Origin: Gammaproteobacteria bacterium MFB021
GTDB lineage: Bacteria; Pseudomonadota; Gammaproteobacteria; Pseudomonadales; Halomonadaceae
Reading direction: 5' to 3'
DNA length: 34,942 bases
Assembly: GCA_000737985.1 (NCBI GenBank)
Contig: JNVT01000130.1
Coordinates: forward strand, 1-34,942
Shown: positions 29,769-34,942 of the stretch, one piece after another
Numbering within the stretch: the first letter of the stretch is position 1
Layout of the letters: each line of letters opens with the position of its first letter
Program-made: the position numbers and the translations under genes
Notes under the pieces: generated by a model
What the model was told of the DNA's origin: nothing
The model's database searches: none
The model's input: the letters and a program-made list of their open reading frames with translations, nothing else

Positions 29769-29838
29769 GGCGTTTCTGTGGGCTATTTTTGATTGCCCTG
29801 ACTAAGCATTCTTTCTACCATGACCCTTATTCCAGGTA

Positions 29839-29850
29839 ATTGTTAACAAT
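29839..29850. promoter_or_regulatory. Candidate PrpR operator 2
   Basis: ATTGTTAACAAT is a perfect 12-bp palindrome ending four bases before the regulator start codon, where a ribosome site would normally be. FadR-type GntR regulators bind short dyads of this type, so autoregulation is a natural reading. An in-frame TTG at 29840 falls inside it and is not a likely start. Confidence 0.65.
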
Positions 29851-29854
29851 CAAG

Positions 29855-30616
29855 ATGACCGACGATCTTTCATCGACACCCCAGGGCGATACCGACCTGC
29901 CGGAAGTCAGGACGCTGGCCGAGCGGGTGTTTCATCAATTGCAGCGGGCGATCGTGCGCGGGGAGCTCCCCCCGGGGACACGCATCACCGAGCCCGAGCT
30001 ATCGTCGCGCTACGGCATTTCACGCGGCCCCCTGCGTGAGGCGATGCGCCGCCTCGAAACCTATCGCCTGATCGAGCGCGTGCCGCATGTCGGCGCGCGC
30101 GTGGTCAAGCTGTCGATGGACGAGCTGCTGGAGCTGTTCGACGTGCGCGAAGCGCTCGAGAGCATGGCGGCGAGACTGGCCGCCCAGCACATGACCGCGG
30201 AAGAGATCGCGGGGTTGCGTGAGGTACTGGCGGTTCACGAGCGGCAGGGCGACCTGGCCAGCGGTGAGGCCTACTATCAGCGTGAAGGGGACCTCGATTT
30301 CCACTACCGGATCGTCCAGGGCAGCCATAACCGCATGCTGATGACGATTCTGTGCGACGACCTCTACTACCTGGTGCGGCTCTATCGCACTCAGTTCAGC
30401 GCCAGCGGCAAGCGTCCGCAGCGCGCGTTCGTCGAGCACCACCGTATCGTCGATGCGATAGAAGCCGGGGACGCCGAACTCTCCGAACTGCTGATGCGGC
30501 GCCATGTCAGCGCCTCCCGCGAGAACGTGGCGGCGAGCTATGCGCTGACGCTGGGCGAGGAGAAGGTGGCTTCCGCTGATACCACGGCGACGTCCGTCAA
30601 GCACTCCGGCCGTTGA
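29855..30616 (+). CDS. GntR-family (FCD) regulator of the prp operon
   Basis: 253 residues from ATG 29855. N-terminal winged helix (LAERVFHQLQRAIVRGELPPGTRITEPELSSRYGISRGPLREAMRRLE, about 20-70), then an all-helical FCD ligand domain (about 90-225). The FCD domain shows acidic and His metal-ligand candidates in LFDVREALESMAARLA, LDFHYRIVQGSHNRML and EHHRIVDAIEAGD. It stands directly before prpBCD on the same strand, the usual place of a GntR-type propionate regulator that senses 2-methylcitrate or a related acid. The effector is inferred. No clear ribosome site is present; operator 2 occupies that position, so translation may be weak. Confidence 0.88.
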   Translation: MTDDLSSTPQGDTDLPEVRTLAERVFHQLQRAIVRGELPPGTRITEPELSSRYGISRGPLREAMRRLETYRLIERVPHVGARVVKLSMDELLELFDVREALESMAARLAAQHMTAEEIAGLREVLAVHERQGDLASGEAYYQREGDLDFHYRIVQGSHNRMLMTILCDDLYYLVRLYRTQFSASGKRPQRAFVEHHRIVDAIEAGDAELSELLMRRHVSASRENVAASYALTLGEEKVASADTTATSVKHSGR

Positions 30617-30645
30617 GATAGACGCGGGGTGGCGGTTCGGGGCGA

Positions 30646-30677
30646 GGTGAGTCGCGGTCCGGATGTGGTGAGTCGCG
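30646..30677 (+). repeat. 21-bp-spaced direct repeat before prpB
   Basis: GGTGAGTCGCG occurs at 30646-30656 and 30667-30677, a period of 21 bp or two helical turns, in the 124-bp gap between the regulator and prpB. No promoter is evident there. Confidence 0.4.
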
Positions 30678-30740
30678 CTTCGAATGCGGCGAGCGGTGGG
30701 TAAACGGATCGATAGAGAGACCAAGACGAAGGAGAGTGAA

Positions 30741-31628
30741 ATGTCACAGTCGACGCCCGGCGCCCGTTTCCGCGCCGCCCTCGATGCCCATCGCCCGCTG
30801 GCGGTGGTGGGCACGATCAACGCCTTCAGTGCCATGATGGCCCAGGCCGTGGGGCATCAGGCGATCTACCTGTCCGGCGGTGGCGTCGCCAATGCCTCGT
30901 TCGGACTGCCCGATCTGGGCATGACGACGCTCAACGACGTCGCCGAGGACGCCCGGCGCATCACCGGCGCCAGCGATCTCCCGCTGCTGGTGGATATCGA
31001 TACCGGCTGGGGAGGCGCCTTCAACATCGCTCGGACCATCAAGGAGATGGAGCGTGCCGGTGTCGCTGCGGTGCATCTCGAGGATCAGGTGGCGCAGAAG
31101 CGCTGCGGACATCGCCCCAACAAGGAGATCGTCTCCCAGAGTGAGATGGTCGATCGCATCAAGTCGGCGGCGGATGCGCGCCAGGATGCGGCCTTCTACC
31201 TCATCGCGCGCACCGATGCCTTCCAGAAGGAGGGGCTGGCGGCGGCGATCGAGCGCGCCAACGCCTGCGTCGAGGCGGGGGCGGATGCGATCTTCGCCGA
31301 AGCGGTGCACACGCTGGATGACTACCGCGCTTTCTGCGAGGGCGTCGATGCGCCGATCCTGGCCAATATCACCGAATTCGGTGCCACACCCCTATTCACC
31401 CAGCAGGAGCTGGGCGAGGTGGGGTGTCGCCTGGTGCTCTATCCGCTGTCGGCGTTCCGCGCCATGAATGCCGCGGCGCTCAAGGTCTATCAGGATATCC
31501 ACGCCAAGGGGCATCAGCGCGACGTGGTCGGCATGATGCAGACCCGCGAGGAACTTTACGAGTTCCTCGATTACCACACCTATGAGCGCAAGCTCGATGC
31601 CCTGTTCGACAAGGGGAATGCGGAATAG
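30741..31628 (+). CDS. prpB: 2-methylisocitrate lyase
   Basis: 295 residues (E. coli PrpB 296). Splits 2-methylisocitrate to pyruvate and succinate, the last step of the 2-methylcitrate cycle. The PEP mutase/isocitrate lyase barrel shows [16 protein letters not shown], the metal-binding DIDTGWGG (Asp85, Asp87), HLEDQ and the catalytic KRCGH loop (120-124), which distinguishes lyase from mutase members. AAGGAG (30729-30734) precedes the ATG at 30741; the upstream in-frame start at 30684 lacks a ribosome site. prpC follows after 93 bp. Confidence 0.96.
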   Translation: MSQSTPGARFRAALDAHRPLAVVGTINAFSAMMAQAVGHQAIYLSGGGVANASFGLPDLGMTTLNDVAEDARRITGASDLPLLVDIDTGWGGAFNIARTIKEMERAGVAAVHLEDQVAQKRCGHRPNKEIVSQSEMVDRIKSAADARQDAAFYLIARTDAFQKEGLAAAIERANACVEAGADAIFAEAVHTLDDYRAFCEGVDAPILANITEFGATPLFTQQELGEVGCRLVLYPLSAFRAMNAAALKVYQDIHAKGHQRDVVGMMQTREELYEFLDYHTYERKLDALFDKGNAE

Positions 31629-31721
31629 CCCCACGGGCGCGCCGTATCCGCGCGGATATGGAGACAGCGTTCCCCCAACGCATGCAAGACCAAGGCCGCG
31701 GCCGAGCGGCGGGAGACTCTC

Positions 31722-32843
31722 ATGGCGGAAACGATCAAGAGTACTGGACTGCGCGGTCAGAGCGCTGGCAATACTGAAATCTGCACGGTGGGCAAGAGTG
31801 GTTCGGGCCTGACCTATCGCGGTTACGACATTCAGGAACTGGCGGAGAAGGCGCGCTTCGAGGAGGTCGCCTATCTGCTGCTCAAGGGCGAACTGCCGAC
31901 ACGCCAGGAGCTGGATGACTACATCTCGCGGCTGCAGCGTTCGCGTGGCCTCCCCGAAGCGTTGAAGAAAGTACTGGAGCAGATTCCTTCCGACGCCCAT
32001 CCGATGGACGTGCTGCGTACCGGCACCTCGATGCTGGGCAACCTCGAGACCGAGCAGCGACTGGAAGAGCAGCAGGCGCATGCCGACCGTCTGCTGGCGG
32101 TGATGCCCTCGATGCTCAACTACTGGTATCGCTATTCGCACTTCGGTGAACGGATCGAGACCGAGACCGACGATACCTCGGTGGGCGGGCACTTCCTCCA
32201 CCTGCTGCATGGCAAGCCTGCCTCCGAGCTGCATGCACGGGTGATGAACGTCTCACTGATTCTCTATGCCGAGCACGAGTTCAACGCCTCGACCTTCACC
32301 GCCAGGGTCTGTGCCTCCACGCTCTCCGATCTGCACAGCTGTGTCACCGGCGCCATCGGTTCGCTGCGTGGGCCGCTCCACGGCGGCGCCAACGAGGCCG
32401 CGATGGAGATGATCAGCCGCTGGTCGTCGCCCGACGAGGCCGAACGGCAGATCCTCGGTATGCTCGAGCGCAAGGACAAGATCATGGGCTTCGGCCATGC
32501 CATCTACCGTGAATCCGACCCGCGCAGCCCGATCATCCAGGCCTGGGCACGTCAGCTCGCCGAGGATGTCGGCGACACCCATCTCTATGCGGTGTCCGAG
32601 CGGGTCGACTCAGTGATGTGGCGGGAGAAGAAGCTCTTTCCCAATGCCGACTTCTACCACGCCAGCGCCTACCACTTCATGGGGATCCCGACCAAGCTGT
32701 TCACCCCGATCTTCGTTTGCTCGCGGCTGACCGGGTGGTGCGCACACGTCTTCGAGCAGCGTGCCAACAACCGCATCATCCGCCCGAGCGCCGATTATGT
32801 CGGTCCCGACAAGCGTGCCTGGGTACCCCTCGAGCAGCGCTGA
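31722..32843 (+). CDS. prpC: 2-methylcitrate synthase
   Basis: 373 residues, slightly shorter than E. coli PrpC (389). Condenses propionyl-CoA with oxaloacetate to 2-methylcitrate. The citrate-synthase catalytic set is His220 in [10 protein letters not shown], His259 in [14 protein letters not shown] and Asp310 in [17 protein letters not shown]. The spacing (39 and 51 residues) equals that of E. coli PrpC. The N-terminus [17 protein letters not shown] is the usual PrpC/type II small-subunit start. It sits between prpB and prpD, which separates it from housekeeping citrate synthase. GGGAGA lies 9 bases before the ATG. Confidence 0.95.
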   Translation: MAETIKSTGLRGQSAGNTEICTVGKSGSGLTYRGYDIQELAEKARFEEVAYLLLKGELPTRQELDDYISRLQRSRGLPEALKKVLEQIPSDAHPMDVLRTGTSMLGNLETEQRLEEQQAHADRLLAVMPSMLNYWYRYSHFGERIETETDDTSVGGHFLHLLHGKPASELHARVMNVSLILYAEHEFNASTFTARVCASTLSDLHSCVTGAIGSLRGPLHGGANEAAMEMISRWSSPDEAERQILGMLERKDKIMGFGHAIYRESDPRSPIIQAWARQLAEDVGDTHLYAVSERVDSVMWREKKLFPNADFYHASAYHFMGIPTKLFTPIFVCSRLTGWCAHVFEQRANNRIIRPSADYVGPDKRAWVPLEQR

Positions 32844-32917
32844 GACGCTGCCTGCCAACCGATCTTCGGGGCGGCGCGTCGACGTCGCCCCTCTCTCCTA
32901 GACGAGGACGCCACTGC

Positions 32918-34402
32918 ATGAGTGCCAATGTCGATCTCAACCAGCGCCCGGATTACGATCCCGAACTGCAGGCCATCGCGGACTATGTACTCGACTACCG
33001 GGTAGAAAGCCGTGAAGCGCTGGATACCGCGCGTAACTGCCTGATGGACACCCTGGGCTGTGGCCTGCTGGCGCTGCGCTTCCCCGAGTGCACCAAGCAT
33101 CTGGGGCCGCTGGTCGAAGGCACGGTGGTGCCCAATGGGGCACGGGTACCCGGGACTCGACTGACGCTCGACCCGGTCAAGGCGGCATGGGATATCGGCT
33201 GCATCATCCGCTGGCTCGATTACAACGACACCTGGCTAGCGGCGGAGTGGGGTCACCCCTCGGACAATCTGGGCGGCATTATGGCGGTGGCGGATTCGCT
33301 CTCTCAGACACGCCTGGCACGAGGAGAGAAACCGCTGACCATGCGTGACGTGCTGGAAGCCATGATCATGGCGCACGAGATTCAGGGCGTACTGGCGCTG
33401 GAGAACTCGTTCAATCGTGTCGGGCTCGATCACGTGGTGCTGGTCAAGGTGGCCTCTACCGCAGTGGTGGCCAAGCTGATGGGGGCTGATCGCGAGCAGC
33501 TGCTGGCGGCGCTGTCGCACGCCTTCGTCGATGGCCAGAGCCTGCGTACCTATCGCCATGCGCCCAATGCCGGTTCACGCAAGAGCTGGGCGGCGGGGGA
33601 TGCCACCTCGCGAGCCGTGCGTCTGGCCGACATCGCGATGCGTGGCGAAATGGGCATCCCTGGTGTGCTCTCGGCGCCGCAGTGGGGCTTCTATGATGTC
33701 CTCTTTAGCAAGACCAACAAGGATCAGGCGCTCAAGCCCGAAGCGGAGCGCCGCTTCCGGGTCAGCCAGGCGTACGGTAGCTACGTCATGGAGAACGTGC
33801 TGTTCAAGATCAGCTTCCCCGCGGAGTTCCACGCCCAGACCGCCGCCGAGGCCGCGGTGACGCTGCACCCGCAGGTGCGTGATCGTCTCGACGAGATCGA
33901 GCGTATCGTCGTCACCACCCACGAGTCGGCGATCCGTATCATCTCCAAGGTGGGGGAGCTGGCCAACCCGGCCGACCGCGATCATTGCCTGCAGTACATG
34001 ATTGCGGTGCCGCTGGCGTTCGGTGATCTGATCGCCGAGCACTACGAGGACGACTTCCATCGGGCGCATCCGATCATCGATGAGCTGCGTGAGAAGATGA
34101 CCATTCAGGAAGAGCCGCGCTACACCCGTGAGTATCTGGAGGCGGACAAGCGCTCCATCGCCAACGCGATCCAGGTCTTTTTCAAGGATGGTTCGCACAC
34201 CGAGCAAGTGGCGGTCGAATATCCGATCGGTCATCGTCGCCGCCGCGAGGCGGGCATCCCGCTGCTCGAGAAGAAGTTCCAGCGCAATCTGGCCACGCGC
34301 TTCCCGGCCGCGCGCTGCAATACCATCTTCAGCCTGTGCAAGGACCAGGAGGCGCTCGAGTCGACCTCGGTTGCCGCTTTCATGGATCTCTGGGTCATCT
34401 GA
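32918..34402 (+). CDS. prpD: 2-methylcitrate dehydratase PrpD
   Basis: 494 residues (E. coli 483), MmgE/PrpD family. Dehydrates 2-methylcitrate to 2-methyl-cis-aconitate without an iron-sulfur cluster. Conserved blocks are [66 protein letters not shown] and [22 protein letters not shown]. The ATG at 32918 has GAGGA nearby (32903); an in-frame start at 32618 overlaps prpC and is rejected. It is the last gene of the regulator-prpBCD run. acnD and prpF, the alternative dehydratase pair, are not in the cluster; rehydration to methylisocitrate would need an aconitase encoded elsewhere. Confidence 0.95.
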   Translation: MSANVDLNQRPDYDPELQAIADYVLDYRVESREALDTARNCLMDTLGCGLLALRFPECTKHLGPLVEGTVVPNGARVPGTRLTLDPVKAAWDIGCIIRWLDYNDTWLAAEWGHPSDNLGGIMAVADSLSQTRLARGEKPLTMRDVLEAMIMAHEIQGVLALENSFNRVGLDHVVLVKVASTAVVAKLMGADREQLLAALSHAFVDGQSLRTYRHAPNAGSRKSWAAGDATSRAVRLADIAMRGEMGIPGVLSAPQWGFYDVLFSKTNKDQALKPEAERRFRVSQAYGSYVMENVLFKISFPAEFHAQTAAEAAVTLHPQVRDRLDEIERIVVTTHESAIRIISKVGELANPADRDHCLQYMIAVPLAFGDLIAEHYEDDFHRAHPIIDELREKMTIQEEPRYTREYLEADKRSIANAIQVFFKDGSHTEQVAVEYPIGHRRRREAGIPLLEKKFQRNLATRFPAARCNTIFSLCKDQEALESTSVAAFMDLWVI

Positions 34403-34411
34403 AACCGCCGT

Positions 34412-34450
34412 ATGCCGGGGCGTTGTGGTGCTAGCCCACGCCCGGGTTTT
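34412..34450 (+). terminator. Possible terminator after prpD
   Basis: An imperfect stem between GCCGGGGCGTTGTGG and CCCACGCCCGGG, followed by TTTT. It would isolate the prp operon from the rRNA promoters beginning 54 bases later. Confidence 0.45.
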
Positions 34451-34503
34451 CTCGGCATCGATGACAGCTTGATGAAGCTGGTGACATTTTTTGGCCTCAG
34501 GGG

Positions 34504-34532
34504 TTGTCAGGCGCCGCCACGCGCCGTAAAGT
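34504..34532 (+). promoter_or_regulatory. rRNA operon promoter 1 (outermost)
   Basis: TTGTCA (34504-34509), 17-bp spacer, TAAAGT (34527-34532). The first of three evenly placed promoters reading toward the right edge. Confidence 0.65.
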
Positions 34533-34589
34533 ACACACCGCTGACGCCGAGACAGGTTCTCGGAGACAGCAGGAAAGCTGGCTAAGCTG

Positions 34590-34641
34590 TTGAAAAGATT
34601 GAAAAAAATCGATTGACGCTTAGCCTCGGAGGCGGCAGAAT
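34590..34641 (+). promoter_or_regulatory. rRNA operon promoter 2 with UP-like A-tracts
   Basis: TTGACG (34613-34618), 17-bp spacer, CAGAAT (34636-34641). Directly upstream lies an A-rich stretch (34590-34610, with AAAA and AAAAAAA runs) like an UP element for RNA polymerase alpha. The region after the -10 is ACGCCC, a GC-rich discriminator typical of stringently controlled rRNA promoters. Confidence 0.8.
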
Positions 34642-34711
34642 ACGCCCTCGCTTTTCCAGGATCGGTTCTCAGGCAGCAACGTGAACCGGGCAAGAATCGA
34701 CAAGAAAGACG

Positions 34712-34739
34712 TTGACATCTTCGCCAAGATCCTTAAAAT
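34712..34739 (+). promoter_or_regulatory. rRNA operon promoter 3 (proximal)
   Basis: TTGACA (34712-34717), 16-bp spacer, TAAAAT (34734-34739), close to consensus. The -10 is followed by ACGCCT, nearly the same discriminator as promoter 2. Confidence 0.82.
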
Positions 34740-34813
34740 ACGCCTCTCCTTACGGCGACCCAGAAAGCAAGCGCTGACAAGCACTTGAGTCACTTTCGGG
34801 TCACGGCGGAAGG

Positions 34814-34929
34814 CTCGCATCTCCACGTGAGACGAGACTTCAAGTAAAGACGCTCTTTAACAATCGATCAGGTAATTGATGTGGGCGCTTGTCTTGCGTG
34901 ACGCCAGTCACAGCATATCAAGGCAAGCG
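34814..34929 (+). other. rRNA leader with boxB, boxA and boxC-like elements
   Basis: A boxB-like stem (CTCG-CA-TCTC with GAGA-CGAG, 34814-34836) precedes boxA, GCTCTTTAACAAT at 34852-34864, which matches the E. coli 16S leader. Then comes a boxC-like GATGTGGGC. A processing-type hairpin follows: CGCTTGTCTTG (34886-34896) pairs with CAAGGCAAGCG (34919-34929), holding an inner GTGAC/GTCAC stem. These recruit the Nus antitermination complex in known rrn operons. The 16S rRNA gene itself should begin beyond the right edge. Confidence 0.85.
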
Positions 34930-34942
34930 ACTCGTCTAAGAT

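Larger units (their letters stand above)
29432..29854. other. Intergenic region between pabB and the prp regulator
   Basis: 423 bp between divergent genes without a supported gene. It holds a 12-bp tandem repeat (GCCGAGCGCGTC near 29625-29650) and the promoter and palindromes described separately. TACACT on the - strand (complement of about 29511-29516) is a possible -10 box for pabB. Confidence 0.5.

Noticed and set aside
32618-32917. N-terminal extension of PrpD overlapping prpC
   Set aside because: It overlaps the well-supported end of prpC in another frame and has no PrpD similarity; ATG 32918 matches the family start.

Overview
The window is GC-rich chromosomal DNA from a gammaproteobacterium. 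Protein sequences and gene order point to the Halomonadaceae (Halomonas/Salinicola-like) or a close relative: dnaX-ybaB-recR, fadD-hrpA-fabH2, mlaA-rssB-rssC, and a pst operon with textbook Pho boxes. The genus is an inference. Genes are dense, mostly on the + strand, and consistent with a core chromosome. I found no integrase, transposase, prophage, CRISPR array or tRNA.

Layout. 1-3987: 3' end of dnaX, then ybaB and recR (replication and repair), rnd, ycgL and ycgN, all +. 4084-6177: oligopeptidase B on the - strand. 6321-8713: a small basic-tailed membrane protein followed by a membrane-anchored von Willebrand A (VWA) protein. 8799-18295: fadD, hrpA, then an apparent operon of a FabH2-type ketoacyl synthase, mlaA, an RssB-like phosphatase and an RssC-like STAS protein. 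18575-19780: a Bcr/CflA-type drug exporter. 20236-24096: pstSCAB for phosphate uptake under two Pho boxes. 24302-25411: an AI-2E/PerM-family permease. 25526-29431: trxA, cysB, cysH and pabB; three of these relate to sulfur assimilation (thioredoxin reduces CysH, CysB regulates cysH). 29855-34402: a GntR-family regulator followed by prpB, prpC and prpD, the 2-methylcitrate cycle. 34403-34942: three stacked sigma70-type promoters and a boxB/boxA/boxC-like leader of an rRNA operon whose 16S gene lies beyond the window.

How the genes work together. One theme is fatty acid and envelope metabolism: FadD activates fatty acids, the FabH2-like enzyme may feed acyl-CoA into synthesis, and MlaA removes phospholipid from the outer leaflet. 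These share a locus with a partner-switching pair (RssB phosphatase and STAS protein) usually tied to the general stress sigma factor. A second theme is nutrient acquisition (phosphate, sulfate). A third is propionyl-CoA disposal.

There is no clear new defence or mobile system here. The most rewarding observations are regulatory or structural: an RssB-like protein whose receiver has lost the phospho-acceptor Asp and the conserved Lys; a pair of ATTGTnnACAAT palindromes flanking the prp regulator promoter; three tandem CTTC/GTTC-loop hairpins (REP-like) in front of fabH2; a long-stem hairpin between pstS and pstC; and the stacked rRNA promoters.
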